A DNA stretch of 64,000 nt from Symbiobacterium thermophilum IAM 14863 (GTDB lineage Bacteria > Bacillota > Sulfobacillia > Symbiobacteriales > Symbiobacteriaceae). The notes below the pieces were generated by a model. That model was not told the DNA's origin, ran no database searches, and saw nothing but the letters and a program-made list of their open reading frames with translations. The stretch spans positions 3,172,595 to 3,236,594 of the forward strand of contig NC_006177.1 of the NCBI RefSeq assembly GCF_000009905.1, in the 5' to 3' direction. The position numbers and the translations under genes are program-made. Below, piece after piece: positions 42,048 to 51,525 of this stretch (position 1 is the first letter of the stretch; each line of letters starts with the position of its first letter).

Positions 42048-43304
42048 TTACCGCTTCAGGTTGATGATCTCCTGCAGCATGTCGTCCGCAGTGCTGACGA
42101 CCCTCGCCGAGGCCTGATAACCCCGCTGGGTGAGGATCATCTCGGTGAACTGGCCCGCCAGGTCGACGTTGGACCCTTCCAGGTTGCCCGGCACCAGGGT
42201 GCCGCGCCCGCCCGTGCCGGCCGTCCCGATCTGCGGCACGCCCGAGGCCGGGGATTCGGCGAAGGTGGAGTTGCCCTCCTTGATGAGGCCGGCCATGTTG
42301 TTGAAGTGGGCCAGGGCGATCTGGGCCAGCAGCTGGGAGTCGCCGTTGGTGTACCGGCCGATAATCTCGCCGAGCTCGTTGACGTAGACCGCCTCCAGGC
42401 TGCCCATGGGCCGGCCGTCGCGGGTGTCCAGTTCCACCGTGGAACGGGCGGTGCCGCCGGAGCCGGACGCGTCGTAGGCCTGGGTGATCTTGCGGAAGTC
42501 CAGGGTGATCTCCAGGTCGTCCGCCTGGTCGTTGGGATCCGTGATGGTGATCGTCCAGAGCCTCGGGTCATCATCGTTAGGACCCTGAGGGCCCAGGATC
42601 CGGCCGTCCGATCCGAAGTCCAGCGTGTGCTCCTCAGACCAGCCCTCGGTCTCCGGATCCCAGTACTGCACCGTCCAGGTGTTGCCGTCGCCCTTGGTGA
42701 AGCGGAGCGTGATGGGGATGTCGCGGCCCAGGGAGTCGTACGCGTTGATGATGGTCTCGTAGGTGCTGTCTTCCTCTGCGGCCGCGTCCAGGTTCCCCTT
42801 AAACGTCACTTTCGTCGTGGCCTGCGGCAAAGACACTGTGCCCCGGACGATCTGGATGTCCTGCATCGTCGCCCGGTCGGTGCGGCCGATGACGCCGTCG
42901 ACGGCCATCCAGCCCTGCACCTTCATCCCGAGGGCCGGGTTGATCAGGATGCCGTCCGGGTTCCAGTCGAACATGCCCGCCCGGCTGTACAAAATCTCGT
43001 CGTTGGCGCCCTTCAGCACGAAGAGGCCGGCGCCGGAAATCGCCAGGTCAAACGCCCGGCCGGTCATCTGGAAGGCGCCCTCGTCGGTGATGAGGTCCGT
43101 GGAGCCCACGGCCACGCCCAGGCCGATCTGCTGCGGGTTGGTCAGGGCCGAACCCGAGGAGAGCGTCTGGTTGAACACATCGGTGAAGGTGACCCGGCTG
43201 GCCTTGAAGCCGGTCGTGTTGACGTTGGCGATGTTGTTGCCGATCACGTCCATCCGCGTCTGGTGGCTGCGGATACCCGAAACGCCGGAATACAGCGAAC
43301 GCAT
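42048..43304 (-). CDS. flgE: Flagellar hook protein FlgE
   Basis: This 418-residue hook protein has an N-terminal MRSLYSGVSGIRSHQTRMDVIGNNIANVNTTGFKASR, a large variable central part (FlgE-type D2), and a C-terminal GNLEGSNVDLAGQFTEMILTQRGYQASARVVSTADDMLQEIINL. It follows flgD. The small flbD gene often found between flgE and motA/fliL is absent; the 43-base gap cannot hold it. Confidence 0.95.
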   Translation of the reverse strand: MRSLYSGVSGIRSHQTRMDVIGNNIANVNTTGFKASRVTFTDVFNQTLSSGSALTNPQQIGLGVAVGSTDLITDEGAFQMTGRAFDLAISGAGLFVLKGANDEILYSRAGMFDWNPDGILINPALGMKVQGWMAVDGVIGRTDRATMQDIQIVRGTVSLPQATTKVTFKGNLDAAAEEDSTYETIINAYDSLGRDIPITLRFTKGDGNTWTVQYWDPETEGWSEEHTLDFGSDGRILGPQGPNDDDPRLWTITITDPNDQADDLEITLDFRKITQAYDASGSGGTARSTVELDTRDGRPMGSLEAVYVNELGEIIGRYTNGDSQLLAQIALAHFNNMAGLIKEGNSTFAESPASGVPQIGTAGTGGRGTLVPGNLEGSNVDLAGQFTEMILTQRGYQASARVVSTADDMLQEIINLKR

Positions 43305-43320
43305 GCCAGACTACCTCCCC

Positions 43321-43740
43321 TTACTCTTCTTCGAAGCTGGGCGGTGCGACCTCGATCACCTGCTCGAGCCGGATCTCCCGGTTGCCGAGGTTGAGCAGCG
43401 GTTCACCGCTGTCGATCCGAACGGCGTACACGATGCCGATCTCCGGCTGCCCCTCGGTCCCCCAGTACTTCACCGCGGCGCCGACGAGGCTGAGCCCGTA
43501 GCTGAGCCGCGCCCAGCGGACGTTTTCGGTCATCTGCTCCAGGGCCGAGAACTGCGCGAGCTGCGCCATGAACTCCCGGTCGTCGATGGGGTTGAGCGGG
43601 TCCTGATACCGCAGCTGCGTGACCAGCAGCTGCAGGAACTCCATCTTGCCCAGCTGGTCGGTGGGCCTCCTGCTCTCAGCGGTCTGCCCGGCGCCGGAGG
43701 CCGTACCCGGCTGGACCCCTTGAACGCCGTTCACACTCAT
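43321..43740 (-). CDS. flgD: Flagellar hook cap assembly protein FlgD
   Basis: This 139-residue hook scaffold protein has LGKMEFLQLLVTQLRYQDPLNPIDDREFMAQLAQFSALEQM (residues about 30-70), the FlgD hallmark. A short C-terminal domain follows. It is shorter than proteobacterial FlgD, as in other Firmicutes. Confidence 0.95.
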   Translation of the reverse strand: MSVNGVQGVQPGTASGAGQTAESRRPTDQLGKMEFLQLLVTQLRYQDPLNPIDDREFMAQLAQFSALEQMTENVRWARLSYGLSLVGAAVKYWGTEGQPEIGIVYAVRIDSGEPLLNLGNREIRLEQVIEVAPPSFEEE

Positions 43741-43753
43741 CGCCTACCGCCTC

Positions 43754-45082
43754 CTACGCCAACGTGTCCAGCCGCCCGCTCCGGGGGCCGGCAGATCGCC
43801 CGGCAGCGGCCGCCAGTGCGGCCTCGGCCTCGGTCGCCTTCACGCTGCGGCCGGACGCCCGGGGCCACCCCGCCGGATCCTCGTCGCCGCCCTGGCGGGC
43901 CTGCCGCCCCTGGCCGGTAGCCACCTCGAACCCTGCGAGCTGGTACCCGGCATCGCTCAGGCCCTGCCGGAGCTGCTCGCCCCGGCTCTCCAGCGCCTGG
44001 CGGGCGTCGGCGCTGGACACCTCCATGGCGGCGTACACCTCACGACCGCTCAGGTGCAGCTCCAGCCGCACCTCGCCCAGGTGCTCGGGGTGCAGCCGCA
44101 GGGTCAGCCGGTACTGGCCGTCCGGCAGTTCGGGCAGCGCCCGGGTCAGCTCGTTCACTAGGTGCTCCGCCTGCAGCCGGCCGGCGGTGAGCCGCTCCAG
44201 CCCCCTCATCGACACCGGCCGGGCAGCGACCTCGGCGCCGCCTCCCGGATCAGGCCCGGTGGCCGGCGCGGCGTCGGGCGCCTGCCGCACCGCCGTGCCC
44301 TGCGGACTTCCTTCCTCGGCCGATGCGCCGTCCCCCGCGGCGGAGCCCTCACTGGCCAGCGATTCCGTGGCCCCGCGGACCGCCGCCCCGTCCGGCATCC
44401 CGCCCGGCGCGGGTCCTGCAGACGGTCTCGCCGCCCCGTCCGGCATCCCGCCCGGCGCGGGTCCTGCAGACGGTCTCGCCGCCGCGTCGGCCTCCGCGGC
44501 CTGCCCGGCGGGGGCCCCATCGGGCAGGACGGCCGGCTGCGGCCGATCCCGCGCCGCCATCCAGGCCTCACCGGCCTCCGCCGGCGCCGCCTGGCCGCCC
44601 TGTGCCGGCGACCCGGCCGGCAGATCTCCCGTCCCCGGGCCCGGGGGCTCCGGCCCCTGCGGCCGCAGCAGGTTCGCCAGCGGATCCTGCCCGGCCTGCC
44701 CCGGCGCCGCCTGCTCCGCGGCGATCACTTCGACCGTCAGGCCGGCCGGCGCCGCGGCGGCGTCAGCCTGCCCGTCCGGGGCCCCGGCGGCCTCCCCGGG
44801 AAACGCCGCGGGCAGCATCGCCTGCGGGCCAGCCGGATTGGCCGGTCCCAACAGCGCCTGGATCGGATCGGGGAGCCCGGCTCCGGCCGGCGGGGCCTGT
44901 CCTGTAGGAACCGCCGCACCCGCCCCGGGGGCGTCAGGCGGCGACGGCATGGGGGCCAGCGCGGCCAGCACCGCCGCGAAGGTGCCGTCGGCCGGGGAAG
45001 CTTCGCTTCTGCGCCTGCCCTCTCCGCGGGTCGCCACCGGGGCCTGGGGCGCTCCGCCCGCACTCACGATCGGTGCCGTCAC
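43754..45082 (-). CDS. fliK: Flagellar hook-length control protein FliK
   Basis: This 442-residue, Ala/Pro/Gly-rich protein is secreted during hook growth to measure length. Residues 1-300 are disordered and contain a 16-residue perfect tandem duplication (ARPSAGPAPGGMPDGA twice). The conserved C-terminal domain (about 310-390) is YRLTLRLHPEHLGEVRLELHLSGREVYAAMEVSSADARQALESRGEQLRQGLSDAGYQL. It overlaps motE by four bases. Confidence 0.93.
   Translation of the reverse strand: MTAPIVSAGGAPQAPVATRGEGRRRSEASPADGTFAAVLAALAPMPSPPDAPGAGAAVPTGQAPPAGAGLPDPIQALLGPANPAGPQAMLPAAFPGEAAGAPDGQADAAAAPAGLTVEVIAAEQAAPGQAGQDPLANLLRPQGPEPPGPGTGDLPAGSPAQGGQAAPAEAGEAWMAARDRPQPAVLPDGAPAGQAAEADAAARPSAGPAPGGMPDGAARPSAGPAPGGMPDGAAVRGATESLASEGSAAGDGASAEEGSPQGTAVRQAPDAAPATGPDPGGGAEVAARPVSMRGLERLTAGRLQAEHLVNELTRALPELPDGQYRLTLRLHPEHLGEVRLELHLSGREVYAAMEVSSADARQALESRGEQLRQGLSDAGYQLAGFEVATGQGRQARQGGDEDPAGWPRASGRSVKATEAEAALAAAAGRSAGPRSGRLDTLA
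44382..44477. repeat. 48-bp perfect tandem duplication inside fliK
   Basis: Two identical 48-bp copies start at 44382 and 44430, with a partial third start at 44478. The period is a multiple of three, so the reading frame is kept and 16 residues are added per copy in the disordered ruler region. Confidence 0.9.
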
Positions 45083-45753
45083 GGCTCTACCTCCTCTGCA
45101 TAGGCCCGCAGCAGCGCGGCTGCCCGGTTCTCCTCCATCGCCGCCAGAATCGCCGCTGCGTCGTCGGTCTTCATCTGTTTCAGAACGGCCACTGCCGTGC
45201 CGTTCCCCATCTCCGCGAGCAGGACAGCTGCCCGGTAGGGGGACATTTCGGTGAGGAGCCGGGCGGTCTGCACAGCCGTGGCTCCCGACCGGCCGGCGGC
45301 CCCCAGTTCCTCCAGGAGCTGGTCCACCTGGGCCTCCCGCTCTTGCAGCGCCGCCTCCCGCTGGTTCAGGTCCGCCTCACGCTGCAGCAGGTCCGCCTGT
45401 TTCCGAGTCAGTTCCACTGCCCGCTGCAGCTGCTCAGCCGAGGGGGCTGCATCCGCAGGCGCCTGTCCGGGCGCCTCCTCCACCGGCGTCAGACCGGGAA
45501 TCAGGTCGGGGCGGAGGTGGAGCGTGATGGCCGCTGCGCCCGTCAGCAGGGCGAAGAGGGTGAGGTAGACGGCGATGGACGGCGGCTGCCGGGGGCGCCG
45601 CGGCCGGATCCTGGGCCGCCGGCGCGGCTCGGGCGGTGGCTCTGCCCCCGCCTCCTCCGCCCGGCGCCGGCGCAGCCGGGGAAGGCGCAGACGCCGCTTC
45701 CTGGGCAACTCCTCCCCGGGCGTACTGGTGGGCTCGGGTGCCACAGCGCTCAT
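45079..45753 (-). CDS. motE: MotE-like flagellar chaperone (MgtE-N domain)
   Basis: This 224-residue protein has a very basic N-terminal tail (many Arg/Pro, residues 15-60), one membrane helix (about 61-80), a coiled coil (KQADLLQREADLNQREAALQEREAQVDQLLEEL) and a C-terminal MgtE intracellular-type domain (LLTEMSPYRAAVLLAEMGNGTAVAVLKQMKTDDAAAIL). MotE-type proteins between fliJ and fliK stabilise stator or export components in Firmicutes. Four-base overlaps occur on both sides. Confidence 0.88.
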   Translation of the reverse strand: MSAVAPEPTSTPGEELPRKRRLRLPRLRRRRAEEAGAEPPPEPRRRPRIRPRRPRQPPSIAVYLTLFALLTGAAAITLHLRPDLIPGLTPVEEAPGQAPADAAPSAEQLQRAVELTRKQADLLQREADLNQREAALQEREAQVDQLLEELGAAGRSGATAVQTARLLTEMSPYRAAVLLAEMGNGTAVAVLKQMKTDDAAAILAAMEENRAAALLRAYAEEVEP

Positions 45754-46202
45754 CGTCGGCCACCTCCCTCCCGATAGACCGTCTGTGCCATCTCATCAAT
45801 CGCCGCCTGCTCCGCGGCCAGCATCGCCCGCTCGAACTCGGCGGCCCGGCGGTCCCGCAGCCGCTCCAGCACCTTCTCGCGCCGCTCGGCCTCGGTGAGC
45901 TCCCACCGCCGGCGCTCCTCCTCCTGCTGCGCCGCCGCAAGCTGCTCCGCCGCCAGCCACTCGGCCGCCACCAGGGCCTCGTGCAGTTCGGTGGACTGGC
46001 GCCATTCCAGCACCGTCATCCGCCCCTGCCGGCGGGCCAGCAGCCGCTGGGCGGATTCCGCCCGGCGGGCGGCAGCCTGCTCCAGCCGCATGGCGGCCGC
46101 GCGGGTCGCCAGGCGGGCCCGGGCGAAGTTGTTCAGCGCCACCTTGGTCTCCTGCTGCCGGATCTCCAGCAGCCGCTGCAGCCGAAAGCGGAAGCGCTTC
46201 AT
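45750..46202 (-). CDS. fliJ: Flagellar export protein FliJ
   Basis: This 150-residue, wholly coiled-coil protein begins MKRFRFRLQRLLEIRQQETKVALNNFARA, typical of FliJ, which forms the central stalk of the FliI ATPase ring. It lies four bases after fliI. Confidence 0.94.
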   Translation of the reverse strand: MKRFRFRLQRLLEIRQQETKVALNNFARARLATRAAAMRLEQAAARRAESAQRLLARRQGRMTVLEWRQSTELHEALVAAEWLAAEQLAAAQQEEERRRWELTEAERREKVLERLRDRRAAEFERAMLAAEQAAIDEMAQTVYREGGGRR

Positions 46203-46205
46203 CGG

Positions 46206-47528
46206 TTATGCATCCTCCCCGCACAGCGCCGCGAGCCCCCGGAGGGCCTCCTCCATCGTGCTGGGCTGGTCCGCGGGCTGGATCAGGAAGCGTTTGATCT
46301 GGTCCATCTTGGCCAGCGCCTCGTCCACCAGGGGGTTGGTGCCCTGCTGGTAGGCGCCGATCTGAATCAGGTCCTCGGCCTCCTGGTAGGCCGAGAGCAA
46401 GGCCCGCAGCCGCTGGGCCTGCTTCCGGTGCTCCGGCGTCGTCACGTCGGGCATCACGCGGCTCACCGACTGCAGCGGGTCGATGGCCGGGTAGTGGCCG
46501 GCGTTGGCGAGCTTCCGGGAGAGCACCACGTGCCCGTCGAGAATCGAGCGGACCGCGTCGGCCACCGGCTCGTTCATGTCGTCGCCGTCCACCAGCACCG
46601 TGTACACGCCGGTCACGCTGCCGGCGGGGCCGGTGCCCGAGCGCTCCAGCACCCGGGGCAGCATGGCGAACACCGACGGGGTGTAGCCCCGGGTGGCGGG
46701 CGGCTCGCCGACCGCAAGCCCCACCTCCCGCTGGGCGTGGGCCAGGCGCGTGACCGAGTCCATCATCAGGATCACGTCGAGCCCGTGGGCGTCACGGAAG
46801 TACTCGGCGATGGCCGTGGCCATGAGCGCGGCCCGGATCCGCACCAGGGAGGGCTGCTCCGAGGTGGCCACCACCACCACGGACCGCCGGAGCCCCTCCT
46901 CGCCCAGGTCCTTCTCGATGAACTCCCGCACCTCCCGGCCGCGCTCGCCCACCAGGGCGATGACGTTGCAGTCGGCGGCGGTGGCCCGGGCGACCATGCC
47001 GAGCAGGGTCGACTTGCCGACGCCCGACCCGGCGAAGATGCCGATCCGCTGGCCCATGCCCACCGTAATCAGGGCATCCAGGGCCCGGACGCCCAGGCTG
47101 AGCGGCCGGTGGATGCGCTGGCGGGCCAGGGGGTCGGGGGCGGGCCCGAGGATGGGGCGGAAGCCGCAGCCCATCAGGGGGCCCTTGTCGTCGATGGGGT
47201 TGCCGAGGCCGTCGATGACCCGGCCCAGGAGCCCCATCCCGACCGGCGCCTGCAGGGGGCCGCCGGTGGCGATCACATCCCAGCCGGGGCGCAGGCCGTC
47301 GGTCTCACCGAGGGGCATCAGCAGCAGCCGGTCCTCCCGGAAGCCGACCACTTCGGCCGGGACCCTCCGCCCGTCGCCCTGCAGCCAGCACAGTTCGTTC
47401 ATCTTGGCCCTGGGGCCGGCCGACTCGATGATGAGCCCGGCGGCGCCGGTCACCCGGCCGACGACGGGCAGCAGTTCGACGTGCTCCACCGCCCGCCGCA
47501 GTTTGGTCCACGGCATCGCGGCGCTCAT
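46206..47528 (-). CDS. fliI: Flagellum-specific ATP synthase FliI
   Basis: This 440-residue ATPase of the F1-beta-like family energises export. Walker A is IGIFAGSGVGKSTLLGMVAR (residues about 162-181). VIALVGERGREVREFIEKDLG, the Walker B LDVILMMDSVTRLAHAQREVGLAVGEPPATRGYTPSVFAMLPRVLER, and the C-terminal YQEAEDLIQIGAYQQGTNPLVDEAL follow. Start ATG overlaps the fliH stop. Confidence 0.97.
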   Translation of the reverse strand: MSAAMPWTKLRRAVEHVELLPVVGRVTGAAGLIIESAGPRAKMNELCWLQGDGRRVPAEVVGFREDRLLLMPLGETDGLRPGWDVIATGGPLQAPVGMGLLGRVIDGLGNPIDDKGPLMGCGFRPILGPAPDPLARQRIHRPLSLGVRALDALITVGMGQRIGIFAGSGVGKSTLLGMVARATAADCNVIALVGERGREVREFIEKDLGEEGLRRSVVVVATSEQPSLVRIRAALMATAIAEYFRDAHGLDVILMMDSVTRLAHAQREVGLAVGEPPATRGYTPSVFAMLPRVLERSGTGPAGSVTGVYTVLVDGDDMNEPVADAVRSILDGHVVLSRKLANAGHYPAIDPLQSVSRVMPDVTTPEHRKQAQRLRALLSAYQEAEDLIQIGAYQQGTNPLVDEALAKMDQIKRFLIQPADQPSTMEEALRGLAALCGEDA

Positions 47529-48418
47529 TCCTCAGACCCTCCCAGGGCGGCGCGCATGGCGGCCTCCATGCGCTCGATCTGGTGCTCCAGGTCGCCGTCG
47601 ACCTGGCCCACCGGGGTCTGCACCATGTAGCTGCCCCGCTGCATCCCGGGATCGGCGGTGAGCGTGAGGGCCCCCGCCCCGAGCTCCCGCTCCAGGACGG
47701 CGCGCTGCGCCTCCAAGAGCGGCAGGTCCTCGGGGTTCACGCGCACGGTGGCGGGAGCGTCCTTCACCAGCCGCAGGCCGGCGGCCACCATGCGCACCAC
47801 CGACTGGGGCTCCACGGCCAGGTGCCCCTGCACGAGCCGTGCCGCGGCCGCCACCGCCAGCTGGACCAGCGCCTCCTGCGACTGCTCCAGCCGCTCCTGC
47901 ACCAGCCGCTCGGCGCGCTGGCGGGCCTCCTCGAGGATGCGCTGCGCCTCTTCCCGCGCATCGGCCAGCAGCTTCTCCGCCGCCTTCTCCGCCTCCAGGC
48001 GGGTGACGGCGGCCTCCTTCTCGGCGGCCTGCCGCAGGTTCTCTCCCTGGAGCCGGGCGTTTTCCAGCGCCAGCTCCGCCTCCCGCCGGAGGGCCTCCAC
48101 TTCGGCCCGGCCGGCCTCCAGCCCTTCCCGGCGACCCTGCTGGAAGCCTTCCTCCCGGGCGGCGGCCTCGGCGCGCTCGGCCTCCTCCGCCGCGGACTGC
48201 AGGATGCGGGCGGCCTCCAGCCGCGCCTCGTCCAGCACCGACTCGGCGGCCTTCTTCTCCGCCTCCAGCTCCTCGGGTGTCGGCGGCGCCGGCCGCCGGG
48301 CCGGCTTCGGCGGGCTGGGCGGCGGCGGAGACGGCGGCGGGGGCGGCGGGAGCTGCGGCCACGAAGGGGCCCGTACCTCCACCCCGGGTGGGAGCTTGCC
48401 GGACCTAGATGTACTCAT
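47525..48418 (-). CDS. fliH: Flagellar assembly protein FliH
   Basis: This 297-residue regulator of FliI has a Pro-rich N-terminus (a run of Pro/Ser, residues about 22-45), a very long Glu/Ala/Arg coiled coil (about 50-180), and a C-terminal domain with VQLAVAAAARLVQGHLAVEPQSVVRMVAAGLRLVKDAPATVRVNPEDLPLL. The start is placed at the ATG before STSRSGKLP; it overlaps fliG by 14 bases. Confidence 0.92.
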   Translation of the reverse strand: MSTSRSGKLPPGVEVRAPSWPQLPPPPPPSPPPPSPPKPARRPAPPTPEELEAEKKAAESVLDEARLEAARILQSAAEEAERAEAAAREEGFQQGRREGLEAGRAEVEALRREAELALENARLQGENLRQAAEKEAAVTRLEAEKAAEKLLADAREEAQRILEEARQRAERLVQERLEQSQEALVQLAVAAAARLVQGHLAVEPQSVVRMVAAGLRLVKDAPATVRVNPEDLPLLEAQRAVLERELGAGALTLTADPGMQRGSYMVQTPVGQVDGDLEHQIERMEAAMRAALGGSEE

Positions 48419-49421
48419 CAGCGCCACCACCCCTGGCGATCTGGATCTCGCCGGACTCCTCAAGCCGCCTGATCAGGGCGACGATGCGGGCTTGCGCCTC
48501 TTCCACGTCGCGGATGCGCACGGGGCCCAGGTACTCCACGGCCTCCCTGAGGGCCTCGCCGGCCCGCTTGGAGACGTTGTTCATGATCTTGCGCCAGACC
48601 TCTTCCTTGGCGGCCTTGAGGGCGAGCGGCAGATCCTTGTTCATGTCCACCTCGCGCAGGATCCGCTGCACGGTGCGGTCGTCGAGGTTGACGATGTCGT
48701 CGAAGAGGAACATCCGCTGGGCGATCTCGCTGGCCAGGTCGGGGTCGTCCGCCGAGAGCAGGCCCATGATGGTCTTCTCGGTGGTGCGGTCGACCCGGTT
48801 GAGGACGTCCACCGCCCAGTTGATGCCGCCGGCCGCGGTCGACTCCTGGCTGACGATGGCCGAAGCCTTGCGCTCCAACACCTTCTCGACCTCGCGGAGC
48901 ATCTCCGGCGATGTGCGGTCGAGCGTCGCCACCCGGCGGATGATGTCGGCCTGCCGCTCCGGCGGGAGGCCCAGCAGCACCTGCGCCGCCTTGTCCGCGT
49001 CGAGGTGGGCCATGATGACGGCGACGGTCTGGGGATGCTCGTTCTGCAGGAACGAGGCCAGGTGCACCGGATCCGTGTGCCGCACGGCGTCGAAGGGACG
49101 GCGCCGGAGGTGGGAGGTCAGGCGGGTCAGGATGTCGCGCGCCCGCTCCTGTCCCAGCGCCTTTTCGAGCATCTCACGGGCATAATCGATGCCGCCCGTG
49201 CGAATGTGTTTATCAGCCGTGGCCACCATGATGAACTCGGTGAGCACCTGGTCCCGTACCTCGGGGGTCACCTTACGGGACTGGGCGATCTCGACGGTGA
49301 GCATCTCGATCTCGTCGTCCCGGAGGTGCTTCAGGATCTTCGCCGAGCGCTCAACGCCGATGTTGATGCAGAAGATCGCCGCCTTCTGCCGGCTGGTCAG
49401 TTTCTGGTCACGGTCTGCCAA
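48405..49421 (-). CDS. fliG: Flagellar motor switch protein FliG
   Basis: This 338-residue rotor subunit converts stator action into torque. The N-terminal domain binding FliF is LTSRQKAAIFCINIGVERSAKILKHLRDDEIEMLTVEIA. The middle armadillo part has the EHPQTVAVIMAHLDADKAAQVLLGLPPERQADIIRRVA signature. The C-terminal domain carries charged torque-helix residues (FDDIVNLDDRTVQRILREVDMNKDLPLALK). Confidence 0.97.
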   Translation of the reverse strand: MADRDQKLTSRQKAAIFCINIGVERSAKILKHLRDDEIEMLTVEIAQSRKVTPEVRDQVLTEFIMVATADKHIRTGGIDYAREMLEKALGQERARDILTRLTSHLRRRPFDAVRHTDPVHLASFLQNEHPQTVAVIMAHLDADKAAQVLLGLPPERQADIIRRVATLDRTSPEMLREVEKVLERKASAIVSQESTAAGGINWAVDVLNRVDRTTEKTIMGLLSADDPDLASEIAQRMFLFDDIVNLDDRTVQRILREVDMNKDLPLALKAAKEEVWRKIMNNVSKRAGEALREAVEYLGPVRIRDVEEAQARIVALIRRLEESGEIQIARGGGADEYI

Positions 49422-49424
49422 GCG

Positions 49425-51155
49425 CTAGATCCCCCCCTTCAGCCAGTGCCGGATGACCTCGGCGCAGGCCTCGGGCGCCTGCTCAAGCAGCACGTCGATG
49501 TCGGCCAGGATGTCGTCGTCCATGAAATCCTCCGGATCGATCGGCTGCCGCGGGGGCCGCCGCCGCTTCATGACTTCCTCGAACTTCTCCGCGGCCGTCA
49601 TCTCCCCTGTGATTTGCACGTCGGTCTCCTCGGCGGGGGCTGCCTCCGGTGCCTCCGGTGCCGCCGGCGCCGCCTCTGCGGCCGCGGCCTGCTGGACCGG
49701 AAGCGGCTGGTCGAGCCCCAGCGCCACGTCGAGGGCCGTGCCCACGGCCGGATGGCCCGGCAGCGCAAACTCGGGCTCGGACTCGCGCCGCCGCGTCAGC
49801 AGCGCGGCCAGAATCAGCAGGAACGACGCGATCCCGAGGCCGATGGCCAGGGCCCTGGCGTCAAAGAGCCGGGAACCCGCCGCAGCCTCCGGCGCGGGCG
49901 GCGCAGCATCCGCCTGCGCGGTCGGGCGGAAGGACATGGCCAGTACGGTCACGTCGGAAAGCTGCGCCCCGGTGGCGCTGGCCGCGTGCTGTCGAATCAG
50001 GTCGATCTCGGACTGGGTCAGGGTATCCTGGTTGATGGTCACCGCCGCGCTGATGCGCTTCACCGAACCGGCGGGCGACACGGTGACCTGGTTCCGCTCG
50101 CCCACGTCGTACCGGGTCTCGGTGCGGCTCTGGTAGGACTCGCCGGACTCCGTGGAGACGCTGGGCTCCTGGTAGATGGGCACGGCGGGCGCGGTGACCC
50201 CCGGGGTCTCCCCCTGGCCGGGCAGTTGCGTGCTGACCGGCGCGGGCTCGGTGCTGGTGCCCTGGGTCTGGGAGCCCGACCGCTCCGACACGGTGGCGAC
50301 GGGCACGCCCTGGCCCACGATCCGCTCCTCGGTGCGGGAGGACTGGTGGTCCAGCTCCACCGTCACGGAAGCCGCGACGTTGCCCCGACCGAAGATCGGC
50401 TCCAGCACCTGGAGGAGCTTCTGCGTCAGCTGCTCCTCCCGCTGCCGCTGGAAGGCGAGCGCCTCGGCGTCGAGCCGCTGCGCATCGTCGTCGGCGGGCC
50501 TGAGCTCCCGTCCCTGGCTGTCGATCACCGTCACCCGGTCCGGCGTCAGCCCCTCGACGGAGCTGGCAACGAAATTGATGATTGCGGTGACGTTATCCGC
50601 GTCGAGGGTCCGTCCGGACCGGAGCTGAACGAGGACCGCGGCCGAGGGCGGCTCCTCATCCCGCACGAAGACGGACTTTTCGGGTACATTGAGATTCACT
50701 TTGGCGTATTCGATGTCGGCGATGCGCATCAGGGAGCGGGACAGCTCCCCCTCCATCGCCCGTTTGTAGTTCACCTGGCGGTCGAACTCGGTTGCGCCGA
50801 ACTGGGGCTGGGCGAAGATCTCGAGGCCCACGTGTCCCGAGCTGGGCAGGCCGGCCTGCGCCTTGGCCAGGTTGGCGGCGCTGCGCTCCCGGGCGGGCAC
50901 CTCGATGACCAGCCCGTTGCCGGTGACGCGGCTCGGTACACCCAGTTCATCCAGGTGCGCCACCAGCGTGCTGACCTCGCTGGGGTCACTGGCCTTGTAG
51001 AAGACCTCCCACCGCGGCCGGTTCAGGTAGACGGCGACGGCGAGGGAGAGGGCCAGCGCCACCAGCAGGCCCACGGTGAGCCAGCGCACCGGCCGGCTCA
51101 TCCCGCCCCAGATTTGCTTGACTCGCCCCATCACATCGGAGCCCGCATTAGCCAA
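49425..51155 (-). CDS. fliF: Flagellar MS-ring protein FliF
   Basis: This 576-residue ring-forming membrane protein has TM1 at about residues 22-44 and the ring-building motif domain EVSTLVAHLDELGVPSRVTGNGLVIEVPARERSAANLAKAQAGLPSSG. The beta-collar region (about 200-400) includes FGRGNVAASVTVELD, TM2 lies at about 430-455, and an acidic C-terminal tail (FMDDDILADIDVLLEQAPEACAEVIRHWL) binds FliG. Start three bases before fliG's neighbour unit. Confidence 0.96.
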   Translation of the reverse strand: MANAGSDVMGRVKQIWGGMSRPVRWLTVGLLVALALSLAVAVYLNRPRWEVFYKASDPSEVSTLVAHLDELGVPSRVTGNGLVIEVPARERSAANLAKAQAGLPSSGHVGLEIFAQPQFGATEFDRQVNYKRAMEGELSRSLMRIADIEYAKVNLNVPEKSVFVRDEEPPSAAVLVQLRSGRTLDADNVTAIINFVASSVEGLTPDRVTVIDSQGRELRPADDDAQRLDAEALAFQRQREEQLTQKLLQVLEPIFGRGNVAASVTVELDHQSSRTEERIVGQGVPVATVSERSGSQTQGTSTEPAPVSTQLPGQGETPGVTAPAVPIYQEPSVSTESGESYQSRTETRYDVGERNQVTVSPAGSVKRISAAVTINQDTLTQSEIDLIRQHAASATGAQLSDVTVLAMSFRPTAQADAAPPAPEAAAGSRLFDARALAIGLGIASFLLILAALLTRRRESEPEFALPGHPAVGTALDVALGLDQPLPVQQAAAAEAAPAAPEAPEAAPAEETDVQITGEMTAAEKFEEVMKRRRPPRQPIDPEDFMDDDILADIDVLLEQAPEACAEVIRHWLKGGI

Positions 51156-51203
51156 GTGGTCTCCCCCCGCTGAGGTTGGTGCAGGTGCGGTCTAGGTCTT
51201 GAC

Positions 51204-51503
51204 TTAGAAGGTCATGCGCATGATTTCCTGGTAGGCCTCAATGACCTTGTTCCGGACCTGGATGGCGAGGTTGAGGCTGAGGCTCGCGCGTTCAGAGGCG
51301 ATCATGACCTGGGCGATATCCTCGACCTCCCCGGCCGCCAGCCTGACGGCCATCTCGTTGGCGTGGCGCTGATCCTGCTCCACCTGCCGGATGGCGTTGG
51401 CCAACACGTCGCCGAAGGAGGTGCCCTCCCGGACCTCACTGCGGTTCTCGCGGGAGATCGTCGGCTCCAGCGAAAGCATGGCGTTGATCCGTTGAATGTC
51501 CAT
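51204..51503 (-). CDS. fliE: Flagellar hook-basal body protein FliE
   Basis: This 99-residue protein joins the MS ring and rod. FGDVLANAIRQVEQDQRHANEMAVRLAAGEVEDIAQVMIASERASLSLNLAIQVRNKVIEAYQEIMRM is the complete family core. It is 48 bases upstream of fliF. Confidence 0.96.
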   Translation of the reverse strand: MDIQRINAMLSLEPTISRENRSEVREGTSFGDVLANAIRQVEQDQRHANEMAVRLAAGEVEDIAQVMIASERASLSLNLAIQVRNKVIEAYQEIMRMTF

Positions 51504-51525
51504 GGCGGTTCTCCTCTCCTAGCGG

